From Curtobacterium sp. MCLR17_032 (GTDB lineage: Bacteria; Actinomycetota; Actinomycetes; Actinomycetales; Microbacteriaceae): 64,000 nt of DNA. The notes under the pieces are model-generated. The model was not told where the DNA came from, did no database searches, and saw only the letters and a list, made by a program, of their open reading frames with translations. Both the position numbers and the translations under genes were made by a program. The DNA lies in NCBI RefSeq assembly GCF_003234795.2, contig NZ_CP126268.1, positions 1,178,001 to 1,242,000 on the forward strand, written 5' to 3'. Below, piece after piece: positions 17,102 through 25,996 of the stretch; position 1 is the first letter of the stretch, and every line of letters starts with the position of its first letter.

Positions 17102-18030
17102 GTGAGCGGGCGGAATGCCAGGGCGCGTGACGGGCGGACCGTGCGTTCTCGCCCGCTCGCCGTCTGCGGACGGGAGGCGCGGGGCTGGCTGGTCCCGCGC
17201 CTCCCGACCGCCCGTGGCAGCGTGAGCGGGCGAAACACCAGGGTGCGTGGCGGACGGACCGCGCGTTCTCGCCCGCTCGCCGTCCCCTGGGGCGAACGGG
17301 CGGAGTGCCAGGGCGCGTCAGCGGGTCACGGCGCGTTTGCGCCCGCTCGCCGTCGGATCGGCGTGCTTGGCCGACGGGATGCGCTTGGTTGGCTGGTGCC
17401 GCGCCTCCCGTCCGCCTCGTGCGTGAGCGGGCGGAATGCCAGGGGGAGTCGCGGACGACCCGCGCGTTCTCGTCCGCTCGCGGTCGTCCCTGAGGCGAGC
17501 GGGCGGAATGCCGGGGCGCGTCAGCCGCGCACGGCGCATCTGCGCCCGATCGACGTCGGACCAGCCTTCGGCCGGCGGCAGGGGAGGCGCGGGGCGGGCT
17601 GGCCCCGTGTCTCCCGTCCGCCCGTGGGCATGAGCGGGCGGAACGTCAGAGTGCGCGGCCGTCGCACCACCCGTTCTCGCCCGCTGGCGGATGCCCCTGA
17701 GGCGAGCGGGCGGAATCCCTGGGCCCGTCCGCCGCGCACGGCGCGTCCGCGCCCGCTCGCCGGCGGGGAAGCCGGCCGTTGGCGGACTGGAGGCACGAGG
17801 CGGGCACGGCCGCGCCTCTTGTCCGCCCTGTGGCGTGAGCGGGCGGAACGCCAGGCCGGGTGGCGCGCGCACCCAGCGGTCCCGCCCGCTCGCCGTCAGG
17901 GAAGCCGGCGGCTGGCGGACGGGAGGCCCGTGGCCGGCCGGGTGCCGTGCCTCCCGTGCCGCAGGTGGTGAGTGGGCGGAATCCCGTGGTGCAGGACGAG
18001 GTGCCCCTGGTGTTCCGCCCGCTCGCGCTC
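17102..18030. repeat. BIME-like array of nine ~63-bp imperfect palindromes
   Basis: Units begin at 17102, 17222, 17294, 17423, 17496, 17630, 17703, 17835 and 17968. Each starts GTGAGCGGGCGGAAT and ends about 63 bp later with GCGTTCTCGCCCGCTCGCC; the two ends are inverted copies, so each unit can fold into a stem of about 15 bp. Spacing alternates between about 72 and 130 bp, giving a composite period near 200-207 bp. The longer gaps contain a second palindrome (GGGAGGC type) near 17171-17206, 17369-17414, 17581-17619, 17785-17826 and 17919-17961. Units differ by point changes. This resembles REP/BIME elements; the function is unknown. Confidence 0.85.
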
Positions 18031-18103
18031 CGCCTCGCCCACCCGGCGGCGCGCTCTGCCCCGCCCCGCCGACACGCCCTGCCCCACCCGCCGCACCCGC
18101 CCG

Positions 18104-18165
18104 CCCGCCGCACCCGCACCCACCCCCACCCGCCACCCGCACCCGCACCTCCCGCACCGGCCGGA
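18104..18165 (-). repeat. C-rich (ACCCGC)n tract with G-quadruplex potential on minus strand
   Basis: The plus strand is nearly free of T and is built of ACCCGC and ACCCCC runs, so the minus strand has more than four closely spaced GGG runs. It lies 12 bp or more upstream of the putative aspA -10. Quadruplex formation is possible but not shown. Confidence 0.5.
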
Positions 18166-18215
18166 CGGTCGCGGACTACCCTCGACACGTGACCCGCGAC
18201 GGAGAGGAACACCAC

Positions 18216-19700
18216 GTGACGAGCGCTGCCACCCGCACCGAGACCGATTCCCTGGGCTCGAGGGAGGTGCCCGTCGATTCGTACTGGGGCATCAACACCC
18301 TCCGGGCGATGGAGAACTTCCCGATCGCCTCCGTGCCGATCGCGGTGTACCCGGACCTCGTCGCCGCTCTGGTGACCGTGAAGCAGGCGGCAGCCCGGGC
18401 GAACCGGGCGATCGGGGTCCTCGACGACGAGCGCGCCGACGCCATCGACCGTGCCGCGCAGGAGGTGCGTGACGGTGCCCTCCGCGACCAGTTCGTCGTC
18501 GACGTGGTCCAGGGCGGTGCCGGCACGAGCACGAACATGAACACGAACGAGGTCCTGGCGAACCGGGCCCTCGAGCTCCTCGGCCGCGAGCGGGGCGACT
18601 ACGCGTACCTGCACCCCATCGACCACGTGAACCGCAGCCAGTCGACGAACGACACGTACCCGACGAGCATCAAGATCGCGATGATCTACGGGGTGCGCCG
18701 CCTGGCCGACCAGCTGGAGCAGCTGTCGGACGCGTTCGCCGAGCGGGGCCGCGCCTTCGCGGACGTCCTCAAGGTGGGTCGGACGCAGCTGCAGGACGCC
18801 GTGCCGATGACGCTCGGCCAGGAGTTCACGGGCTTCGCGCACACCATCCAGGAGGACGTCGTCCAGCTCCGCCGCGTGGTGCCGCTGCTCGGTGAGATGA
18901 ACCTCGGCGCGACCGCGATCGGCACCGGCATCACCGCGGATCCGCTCTACCGCGACGAGGTCCGCAGACAACTCGCCGAGGCGTCGGGCGTCGACGTCGT
19001 CACCGCGCCGGACCTCATCGAGGCGACGAGTGACGCCGGCTCGTTCATGACGCTGTCCGGCACGGTGAAGCGCAGTGCGATGAAGCTGTCGAAGATCTGC
19101 AACGACCTGCGGCTGCTGGCGTCGGGGCCGCAGGCGGGCCTCGGTGAGATCACGCTGCCGCCGCGGCAGGCCGGGTCCTCGATCATGCCGGGCAAGGTGA
19201 ACCCGGTGATCCCGGAGGTGGTGAACCAGATCGCCTTCGCCGTCGCCGGGGCGGACACCACGGTGACGATGGCGGCCGAGGGCGGGCAGCTGCAGCTCAA
19301 CGCCTTCGAGCCGATCATCGCGCACTCGATCCTGCAGTCGCTGCAGTGGATGGCCCGCGGCTGCGCGACCCTCCGCGAGCACTGCGTCATCGGCATCGAG
19401 GCGAACGAGGCCAAGCTCGCCGCACAGGTCGACACGAACGTCGGTGTCGTCACCGCACTGACGCCGTACATCGGCTACGCGGCGGCGGCGTCGATCGCGC
19501 ACACGGCGTTGACGACGTCGACGCCGATCTCCACGCTGGTGATCGCGGCGGGCCTGATGGACGAGCACCAGGTGCACCGCGTCCTCAGCCCGGCGCGCCT
19601 GTCCGGCATCGAGATGGCCACGGGGGCGATCCCGGTGATCACCGAGGCGATGCTCCAGCAGCACGCCCGCGACGCGGCCCCGCGTCCGCCGCTGGCCTGA
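18216..19700 (+). CDS. aspA: Aspartate ammonia-lyase
   Basis: 494 residues of the aspartase/fumarase superfamily. It has the signature GSSIMPGKVNPVIPE near residue 325 with the catalytic Ser, NTNEVLANRA near 109 and the N-terminal TETDSLGSREVP typical of aspartases rather than FumC. It deaminates L-aspartate to fumarate and ammonia in a cytosolic tetramer. GTG 18216 is chosen because GGAGAGG lies 8 nt upstream and fits family starts. GTG 18189, 6 nt after TACCCT (18177-18182), would be a leaderless alternative adding nine residues. A fumarase role is less likely but possible. Confidence 0.85.
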   Translation: MTSAATRTETDSLGSREVPVDSYWGINTLRAMENFPIASVPIAVYPDLVAALVTVKQAAARANRAIGVLDDERADAIDRAAQEVRDGALRDQFVVDVVQGGAGTSTNMNTNEVLANRALELLGRERGDYAYLHPIDHVNRSQSTNDTYPTSIKIAMIYGVRRLADQLEQLSDAFAERGRAFADVLKVGRTQLQDAVPMTLGQEFTGFAHTIQEDVVQLRRVVPLLGEMNLGATAIGTGITADPLYRDEVRRQLAEASGVDVVTAPDLIEATSDAGSFMTLSGTVKRSAMKLSKICNDLRLLASGPQAGLGEITLPPRQAGSSIMPGKVNPVIPEVVNQIAFAVAGADTTVTMAAEGGQLQLNAFEPIIAHSILQSLQWMARGCATLREHCVIGIEANEAKLAAQVDTNVGVVTALTPYIGYAAAASIAHTALTTSTPISTLVIAAGLMDEHQVHRVLSPARLSGIEMATGAIPVITEAMLQQHARDAAPRPPLA

Positions 19701-19736
19701 CCCGACCCGCAGGCGAACCAGCTGGACCCCCTGACG

Positions 19737-19776
19737 GACGGGAGGCCCGTGGCGGCCCCGCCGCGCGCCTCCCGTC
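19737..19776. repeat. Dispersed GGGAGGC palindrome, copy after aspA
   Basis: Arms GACGGGAGGC (19737-19746) and GCCTCCCGTC (19767-19776) flank a GC-rich loop between the convergent aspA and BrkB-like genes. Probable bidirectional terminator. Confidence 0.72.
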
Positions 19777-19809
19777 CGTCCGCGGCTCACGCAACGAGCA
19801 CAGTGCCGC

Positions 19810-20886
19810 TCAGGGCATCGGCCGCTCGCCCGCGCGCACCTGCCCCGCCACCCGCCGGAGCTCGTCGTCCTCGGGTGAGGCCTCGTCGTCGGGGAGCTCC
19901 GCCGCCGCGGCCCGCACCTGTGCCGCCGCCGCGATGTCCTGGTCCCGCCACCGGGCCAGCGTGAAGTTCCGGGTGACGTCGCGGAGCGGCAGCCGGATGG
20001 TCTCGTCAGCCTCGATGCCGGCGAGCAACTGGCGCATCCGGATCACCTCGGAGTCGAGCTCCCCGCCGACGACGAGCACGAAGTTCGAGATGTACAGGTA
20101 CACGAGCAGCAGCAGCGCCCCACCGAGCCAGCCGTAGGCGCGGTTGCCGCCGCCGATCGTCTCGACGTAGACCGCGAAGCCGACCGTCGCGATCGCCCAC
20201 GTCCCGATCGCGAAGCCGGCGCCGGCAGAGACCCACCGCAGCTGCGGCGTCCTGACGTTGGGGGTGGCGGTGTAGAGCACGGCGACCATGACCACCAGGT
20301 CCGCGGCGAGGACCGGCCACTTCGCGACGTTCCAGACGTCGTCGACCCAGGACGGCCAGCCGACCTGCTGCACGATCGCGGCGGAGATCACCGGGGTGCC
20401 GAGCAGGATGACGAGTGCGACGGCGCCGCCGACCATGATCAGCAGCGTGACGAGGAGCATCATGCTGCGGAACTTCCAGATCCGCCGGCCCTCCTCGACC
20501 TCGTAGGCGGTGTTCATCGCCCGGCCGAACGCGGTCGCGTACCCGGACAGCGACCACAGCGTCAGGACGAGTCCGACGGTCGCGCCGAGCCACGGGTTGT
20601 CGAGGGTGAGCAGTTGCCGCAGCGGGGTCTCGAGGTGCTCGGCCGTCTCGGGCCGCACGATGACGCCGAGGATCCCGATCACGTCCGCGACGCTGTCCCC
20701 GCCCTGGTCGACGACGGCCAGCAGCGACACCACGGTCAGGGCCGTCGGGAACACGGTGAGCAGCGCGAAGAACGTCAGCGACGCGGCCGAGTCGACGACC
20801 CGGTGCCGGATGACCGAGTGGTACGTCCGACGCACCACCGCCCGGACACCCGAGCGGCGCAGGTCGCGTTCGCGGCTCGCCGGCAT
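19810..20886 (-). CDS. YihY/BrkB-family inner membrane protein
   Basis: 358 residues. It has a basic N-terminus, about six membrane helices, and family motifs SLTFFALLTVFPTALT (about residues 35-50) and GYATAFGRAMNTAYEVEEGR (about 115-134). The family was once called ribonuclease BN; its role in membranes is unknown. The cytosolic tail is acidic. ATG 20886 lies 7 nt after TACGGT (complement of 20894-20899), a leaderless-type start. It is downstream of the MFS gene on the same strand by 22 bp. Confidence 0.85.
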   Translation of the reverse strand: MPASRERDLRRSGVRAVVRRTYHSVIRHRVVDSAASLTFFALLTVFPTALTVVSLLAVVDQGGDSVADVIGILGVIVRPETAEHLETPLRQLLTLDNPWLGATVGLVLTLWSLSGYATAFGRAMNTAYEVEEGRRIWKFRSMMLLVTLLIMVGGAVALVILLGTPVISAAIVQQVGWPSWVDDVWNVAKWPVLAADLVVMVAVLYTATPNVRTPQLRWVSAGAGFAIGTWAIATVGFAVYVETIGGGNRAYGWLGGALLLLVYLYISNFVLVVGGELDSEVIRMRQLLAGIEADETIRLPLRDVTRNFTLARWRDQDIAAAAQVRAAAAELPDDEASPEDDELRRVAGQVRAGERPMP

Positions 20887-20908
20887 GGGATCGACCGTAC
20901 CGGCTCCG

Positions 20909-22228
20909 TCAGTTCGCGTTCGGGTGCAGGGCGTCGTACCGGCGGAACGAGGGGACCATCCGGAGCAGCAGGGCGACCAGGGCGATGATGAGGACACCGC
21001 CGATCACCGGCGGGTAGGCGAACCCGGCCGCGACGACCAGGCCGGCGTAGAGGTCGCCGACGCGCGGGCCGCCGGTCACGACGACGATGAAGATGCCCTG
21101 CAGTCGACCGCGCATGCCGTCCGGTGCGGCGGCCTGGAGGATCGTCCCGCGGAACACGCTGCTCACGTTGTCCGCACCGCCGGCCAGCGCGAGGAACAGC
21201 GCGCAGAGCACCAGCGCCGGCAGGATCCCGGTCGAGAAGGTCTCGGACGGCCGCCCGCCGAGGAAGTGCGCGCAGGCGACGACGACACCGAACGCCGCGA
21301 TCGCTCCGCCGTAGACCGTGATCGCCCAGCCGACGGCCTCGCCCTGGCGTCGCACGTGGCCGAGCGGCCCGGAGAAGATCCCGGAGAGCAGTGCACCGAT
21401 CGCGTACGCCGCGGTGAGCGCCCCGACGGTGATCGACCCGCCGCCGACGACCAGCGCGCCGATCGCCGGGAAGAGCACGCGGGGCTGGCCGAAGGTCATC
21501 GCGATGATGTCGAGCACGAAGGTCATCGTGATGTTGCGGGAGCGCCGGAGGAACCTCGCCCCCTCGATCAGCGACGACAGTCCGGGGCGCAGGGCGTCGT
21601 GCTCCGGGGCCATCCGGGGCAGCGTGACCACCCCGAGGAACGCCGCACTGAACAGGACGACGTCGACCGTGTACGTCGGCGCGAAGCCGAACGCGGCGAC
21701 GAGCACCCCACCGACCGCCGGGCCGACCGTCACCGAGAAGCCGGCGCTGATGCTGTTCAGGGCGCTCGCCGCGGGCAGCAGCTCGATGCCGACCAGGCGT
21801 GGCACGATGGCGGCGCGGGAGGCCCCGATGACGGTGCCGGCGACGGCGTTCACCGTGACCAGCACGTAGAGCAGTGCGACGCTGTCGAGGCCGAGCCAGG
21901 CGTGCGCGGCGATCATCGCGGTCGACACCCACGCCAGGACGGCCGACACGAGGGCCACGGTGCGGCGGTCGAACGCGTCGGCGAGCATCCCGCCGTACAG
22001 ACCGGCCAGGATCATCGGCACCAGGGAGATCACGCCGACCAGGGACACCATGAAGGTCGAGCGGGTGATCTCGTACACCTCGAGCCCGACGGTGACGCTC
22101 GTCATCATCGTGCCGATGCCGGCGATCGAGCTGCCGATCCAGAGTCGGGCGAAGGCGGGGGAGCGGCGGAGCGGGGTCAGGTCGGCGAACAGGGAGCGGC
22201 GGGGCTTCGCGGGGGCATCTGGTGTCAC
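20909..22228 (-). CDS. MFS transporter
   Basis: 439 residues with about twelve membrane helices. The loop between helices 2 and 3 reads GGMLADAFDRRTV (about residues 65-77), the MFS motif A form, and the second half carries GPLGHVRRQGEAVG. The substrate is unknown; the overall form is like EntS/drug-export MFS proteins. GTG 22228 is the chosen start because it just precedes the cytosolic leader PDAPAKPRRSLFADL. It is divergent from the FKBP gene with 69 bp between. Confidence 0.85.
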   Translation of the reverse strand: MTPDAPAKPRRSLFADLTPLRRSPAFARLWIGSSIAGIGTMMTSVTVGLEVYEITRSTFMVSLVGVISLVPMILAGLYGGMLADAFDRRTVALVSAVLAWVSTAMIAAHAWLGLDSVALLYVLVTVNAVAGTVIGASRAAIVPRLVGIELLPAASALNSISAGFSVTVGPAVGGVLVAAFGFAPTYTVDVVLFSAAFLGVVTLPRMAPEHDALRPGLSSLIEGARFLRRSRNITMTFVLDIIAMTFGQPRVLFPAIGALVVGGGSITVGALTAAYAIGALLSGIFSGPLGHVRRQGEAVGWAITVYGGAIAAFGVVVACAHFLGGRPSETFSTGILPALVLCALFLALAGGADNVSSVFRGTILQAAAPDGMRGRLQGIFIVVVTGGPRVGDLYAGLVVAAGFAYPPVIGGVLIIALVALLLRMVPSFRRYDALHPNAN

Positions 22229-22297
22229 GGTGGAACCATTCTGTGGCCTGGAGGCCGCCTGCGGGGCCCCGTTTCGTTCTCTGGTTGACTGACGGAC

Positions 22298-22669
22298 ATG
22301 ACTGACCTGAACAGCAAGCCCGAGTTCGACGCTCCCGAGGGCCCGGCCCCCACCGACCTCGTCATCACCGACATCGTCGAGGGTGACGGCGCCGTCGCCG
22401 AGTCCGGCTCGACCGTCAAGGTCCACTACGCCGGCGTCGAGTACGAGTCCGGCGAGGAGTTCGACAGCTCCTGGGGCCGTGGCGAACCGATCGACTTCCC
22501 CCTCGCGGCGCTCGTCCGCGGCTGGCAGGAGGGCATCCCCGGCATGAAGGTCGGCGGGCGCCGCAAGCTCGTCGTCCCGCCGGAGCTCGCCTACGGCCCG
22601 GCCGGCGGCGGACACTTCCTGTCCGGCAAGACCCTGATCTTCGTCATCGACCTGCTCGGCGTCCGCTGA
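22298..22669 (+). CDS. FKBP-type peptidyl-prolyl cis-trans isomerase
   Basis: 123 residues. A single FKBP domain has VKVHYAGVEYESGEEFDSS, then FPLAALVRGWQEGIPGMKVGGRR and the closing ELAYGPAG and LIFVIDLLGV strands. It accelerates proline isomerisation during folding. It lacks a signal peptide, so it is cytosolic. TTGACT lies 7 nt before the ATG. The stop overlaps the ATG of the aldo/keto reductase (TGATG). Confidence 0.92.
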   Translation: MTDLNSKPEFDAPEGPAPTDLVITDIVEGDGAVAESGSTVKVHYAGVEYESGEEFDSSWGRGEPIDFPLAALVRGWQEGIPGMKVGGRRKLVVPPELAYGPAGGGHFLSGKTLIFVIDLLGVR

Positions 22670-23511
22670 TGGCGGGCGTCCCGGCGGTCCCGACCCTCGA
22701 GCTGAACGACGGGCACCGGATCCCGGCGCTCGGCCTCGGCACGTACTCGCTCGACGGGGACGAGGGGATCCAGGCGGTCGGTGCGGCGATCACGAGCGGG
22801 TACCGCCTGCTCGACACCGCACTGAACTACGGCAACGAGGACGCGGTCGGCGAAGCGGTCCGCCGCGCCGACGTGCCGCGCGACGAGTTCGTCGTGACGT
22901 CGAAGCTGCCGGGACGCCACCACGGCTACGACGAGGCGCACCGTTCGGTGGACGAGACCCTGGCGAACCTGGGGCTCGACCACCTGGACCTGTACCTGAT
23001 CCACTGGCCGAACCCGTCGGTCGGTAAGTTCGTCGAGACCTGGAAGGCGTTCGTCGACCTCCGCGACAGCGGCAAGGTCCGCTCGATCGGTGTCTCGAAC
23101 TTCACGCCGGAGCACCTCGACCGGATCATCGACGCCACCGGGGTCGCCCCGGCCGTCAACCAGGTCGAACTGCACCCGTACTTCCCGCAGGCCGAGCTCC
23201 GCGCCGTGCACCAGCGGCTCGGCATCGTCACCGAGAGCTGGAGCCCGCTCGCGAAGCAGTCGGAGCTCCTCACCGAGCAGCCCGTCACCGCCGCGGCCGC
23301 CGCGCACGGGGTGTCGGCCGGCCAGGTCGTGCTCCGTTGGCACGTCCAGCTCGGTGCCGTCCCGGTGCCGAAGTCGGGCGACGCGGACCGCCAGCGCGAG
23401 AACCTCGACGTGTTCGGCTTCACGCTGAGCGACGACGAGGTCCAGGCCATCTCCGCGCTCGAGCGCGGTCGGCTCTGGGACGGCGACCCGGACACACACG
23501 AAGAGATGTAG
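22669..23511 (+). CDS. Aldo/keto reductase
   Basis: 280 residues, TIM-barrel NADPH oxidoreductase. Catalytic residues are visible in DTALNYGNE (Asp and Tyr), SKLPGRH (Lys) and LYLIHWPNP (His). The C-terminal VPKSGDADRQRENLDVFGF is the NADP-binding end of the family. It is closest in style to 2,5-diketo-D-gluconate reductases/AKR5; the substrate is not predictable. It starts inside the FKBP stop codon. Confidence 0.9.
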   Translation: MAGVPAVPTLELNDGHRIPALGLGTYSLDGDEGIQAVGAAITSGYRLLDTALNYGNEDAVGEAVRRADVPRDEFVVTSKLPGRHHGYDEAHRSVDETLANLGLDHLDLYLIHWPNPSVGKFVETWKAFVDLRDSGKVRSIGVSNFTPEHLDRIIDATGVAPAVNQVELHPYFPQAELRAVHQRLGIVTESWSPLAKQSELLTEQPVTAAAAAHGVSAGQVVLRWHVQLGAVPVPKSGDADRQRENLDVFGFTLSDDEVQAISALERGRLWDGDPDTHEEM

Positions 23512-23583
23512 CCGAGCGCGTTCGCGTCGAGCCCGACCGGGGCAGGGGGATACGATTGGTCCCCCTGTCCCGAAGGGTTGCGA

Positions 23584-25842
23584 GTGTCCGAAGCGCGTGT
23601 TTCCGAACCCACCGAGATCGACCGTGAACGCGGCTACGTCGACGGTCTCTTCCACCGACTCGACGAACTGACGGCCGAGGCCGCCCAGCGACTCGCCGAG
23701 ACCCGCCGACAGACCGTCGGCGGCAACCACCAGAGCCGCAGCGAGCGCGACGCCTTCGCGCGACTCTACGAGGACACCGTCGCCACGCTCGAACGCGTCG
23801 GCGACCGGCTGGTCTTCGGCCGGCTCGAGGTCCAGGACCCGCCGGCCGACGAGGACGCCTTCCGGTACATCGGTCGCGTCGGCCTCCGCGACGCCGACCA
23901 CCGTCCGCTGCTGCTCGATTGGCGCGTCCCCGGTGCCAGCGCGTTCTACCAGGCCACCGCGGCGCACCCGATGGGCATGCGTGCCCGTCGACACCTGACC
24001 CTCGAGGGCCGCACGGTCGTCGGGGTCGAGGACGAGGTCTTCGACGCCACGCTCTACGACGACGAGCGCACCCACCTGCAGGGCGAAGGGGCCCTGCTCG
24101 CCGCGGTCACCGCCGAGCGCACCGGACGGATGACGGACATCGTCGCCACCATCCAGGGCGAGCAGGACCGGATCATCCGCTCCCCGCTCGAGGGCGTGCT
24201 CATCGTGCAGGGCGGCCCGGGCACCGGCAAGACGGCCGTCGCACTGCACCGCGCCGCGTACCTGCTCTACTCGTACCGCGAGCGCCTCCGGGGCTCCGGC
24301 GTCCTGGTCGTCGGCCCGTCGCCGGCGTTCCTCACCTACATCGAGCAGGTGCTGCCGTCCCTCGGTGAGACCGGCGTCGTGATGGCGTCGCTCGGCTCGC
24401 TGTACCCGGGGCTGCACACCACGGTCCACGACCGCCGGGACGTCGCCGCGGTCAAGGGCTCGGGCGAGATGGCCGACCTCCTGCGCCGGGCCGTCCGCTC
24501 ACGCCAGGTCGTCCCGACCGAGTCGGTGACGCTCGACGTCGAGGGCGAGCGACTCGTCGTCCCGCCGCAGCTCGTGGCCGAGGCGATGCGTCGCGCCCAG
24601 GACCGCGGCAAGCCGCACAACGTCGCCCGGGTGTCCTTCAACAAGAACGCGCTCGACGCCATGACCCGGCTGCTCGCCGACCAGCTGCGGCAGCGTGGCA
24701 CCACGGTCGACGAGGCGGACGAGAAGGTGCTGCGCGAGGACATCCGCAGTTCGTACGACGCCCGCGTCCTGCTCAACACCGCGTGGCTGCCGCTGCCGGC
24801 CGAGAAGTTCCTCGAGGACCTCTACGCCCGCCCGAACTGGCTGGCGTCGCTGACCCCGAACTGGAGCCCCGAGCGCCGCGAACTCCTCCGACGCGAGCGT
24901 GGTGCGGCCTTCACGGTGGAGGACGTGCCGCTCCTCGACGAGGCGGCCGAGCTCCTCGGCGAGTTCGACCCGACGGGTGGTGCGGCGAAGCGTCAGGCGA
25001 AGGCCAGCCGGAACCGCGACATCGAGAACGCCCGCCAGGCCATCGAGAACATGGGCGTCGAGGGGATCGTCAGCGCGGAACAGGTCGCCGGTGCCTTCGC
25101 GGAGGGCGGCGACCCCCGCTCCACGGCCGAGCGTGCCGCCGAGGACCGCGAGTGGACCTACGGGCACATCGTGGTCGACGAGGCGCAGGAGCTCTCGCCG
25201 ATGCAGTGGCGGATCCTCGCCCGCCGGAACCCGCTGCGGTCCTTCACGATCGTGGGTGACATGGCGCAGGGCTCCTCGCCCGGTGCCGCCCGCACCTGGG
25301 ACGACGTCCGCGGTGCGCTCTCCCGACGCCGTCGTGGTCGTGCGCCGCAGGTGCCGCTGGACTCCCGCCTGGAAGAGCTGACCGTGAACTACCGCACGCC
25401 GCGCTCGATCGTCGAGGCCGCCGGGGCGTTCGCCGCCTCGGCCGGACTCACGGTGACCGCGAACGAGGCGGTCCGTGACGGCGACCCCGTCGAGCGGCTG
25501 CGCGTCGACCGGGCGGACCTGTTCGACACCGTCGTCCGCCGGGTCGACAGCGAGCGGGACCTGATCGGCGCGGGGACGATCGGCGTGATCGTCCCGGAAG
25601 CCGACGTCACGGCCGTCCGCGAGCGCCTGGCCCGCACCGAGGCCGACGTCCGCGGGCTCGGTTCGCCGCGCCCGGGCTCGGTCACGGTGCTCACCGGTGC
25701 CGACGCGAAGGGCCTGGAGTTCGACGGCGTGCTGCTCGTCGACCCGGATCGCGTCGGGTCCGACGCGGCCCGCGCAGCTGCGGCGGTCTACGTCGCGATG
25801 ACCCGCCCGACCCGTCGCCTGACGGTCATCGAGGTCGCCTGA
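23584..25842 (+). CDS. helD: HelD-like RNA polymerase-associated helicase
   Basis: 752 residues, superfamily 1 ATPase. The N-terminal coiled coil is about residues 5-65, Walker A VQGGPGTGKTAVALHR is near 206, DEAQELSPMQWR marks motif II near 535, and motif VI (VAMTRPTRRL) is near the C-terminus. Actinobacterial HelD binds RNA polymerase and releases it from stalled or DNA-bound states. GTG 23584 has GAAGGG upstream, and TACGAT (23551-23556) would give a short leader. The last codons are part of a 20-bp duplication that extends past the stop. Confidence 0.87.
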   Translation: MSEARVSEPTEIDRERGYVDGLFHRLDELTAEAAQRLAETRRQTVGGNHQSRSERDAFARLYEDTVATLERVGDRLVFGRLEVQDPPADEDAFRYIGRVGLRDADHRPLLLDWRVPGASAFYQATAAHPMGMRARRHLTLEGRTVVGVEDEVFDATLYDDERTHLQGEGALLAAVTAERTGRMTDIVATIQGEQDRIIRSPLEGVLIVQGGPGTGKTAVALHRAAYLLYSYRERLRGSGVLVVGPSPAFLTYIEQVLPSLGETGVVMASLGSLYPGLHTTVHDRRDVAAVKGSGEMADLLRRAVRSRQVVPTESVTLDVEGERLVVPPQLVAEAMRRAQDRGKPHNVARVSFNKNALDAMTRLLADQLRQRGTTVDEADEKVLREDIRSSYDARVLLNTAWLPLPAEKFLEDLYARPNWLASLTPNWSPERRELLRRERGAAFTVEDVPLLDEAAELLGEFDPTGGAAKRQAKASRNRDIENARQAIENMGVEGIVSAEQVAGAFAEGGDPRSTAERAAEDREWTYGHIVVDEAQELSPMQWRILARRNPLRSFTIVGDMAQGSSPGAARTWDDVRGALSRRRRGRAPQVPLDSRLEELTVNYRTPRSIVEAAGAFAASAGLTVTANEAVRDGDPVERLRVDRADLFDTVVRRVDSERDLIGAGTIGVIVPEADVTAVRERLARTEADVRGLGSPRPGSVTVLTGADAKGLEFDGVLLVDPDRVGSDAARAAAAVYVAMTRPTRRLTVIEVA

Positions 25843-25860
25843 CGGTCGTCGCGGTCGCCT
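25821..25860 (+). repeat. 20-bp tandem duplication straddling helD stop
   Basis: GACGGTCATCGAGGTCGCCT (25821-25840) is followed by a near copy at 25841-25860, and next by GACGGGAGGC of the dispersed palindrome. The stop codon lies at the junction. It may record slippage or the insertion of the palindromic element. Confidence 0.6.
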
Positions 25861-25984
25861 GACGGGAGGCCCGACACCCGTCCGTCAGGCTGGCTCGCCC
25901 TGGTCCCGCACCTCGGCCACGAGCGTCGCCCACGGACCGTCCAGCCGGCGGCCGACAGGCGGACCGGTGTCGGGCCTCCCGGCC
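25861..25984. terminator. Long stem-loop of GGGAGGC family between convergent genes
   Basis: Arm GGGAGGCCCGACACC (25864-25878) pairs with GGTGTCGGGCCTCCC (25966-25980), leaving a loop of about 87 nt. It separates helD from the convergent GH6 gene and probably ends both transcripts. Confidence 0.65.
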
Positions 25985-25996
25985 GTGGTGTGCGCG

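Larger units (their letters stand above)
17067..18215. other. 1.15-kb gene-free block: repeat array plus C-rich tract
   Basis: No convincing gene lies between the pit operon and aspA. The block holds nine palindromic units (17102-18030), interleaved GGGAGGC palindromes, and then a pyrimidine-rich tract (18031-18175) leading to the aspA promoter. Open frames here exist because of base composition and the repeats: their translations merely repeat SGRN and RSRPLAV motifs from each unit. Confidence 0.8.

Noticed and set aside
17063..17971. A 302-codon open frame over the repeat array, encoding repeated SGRN...RSRPLAV
   Set aside because: The repeated peptide follows exactly from the palindromic DNA unit, other frames are equally open, composition is extremely Arg-rich, and unit spacing is not a multiple of three throughout. 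It is best read as non-coding.
17102..18030. Resemblance to a CRISPR array
   Set aside because: Units are about 63 bp, vary in sequence, are themselves imperfect palindromes and the gaps are repeats too; there are no unique spacers and no cas genes.
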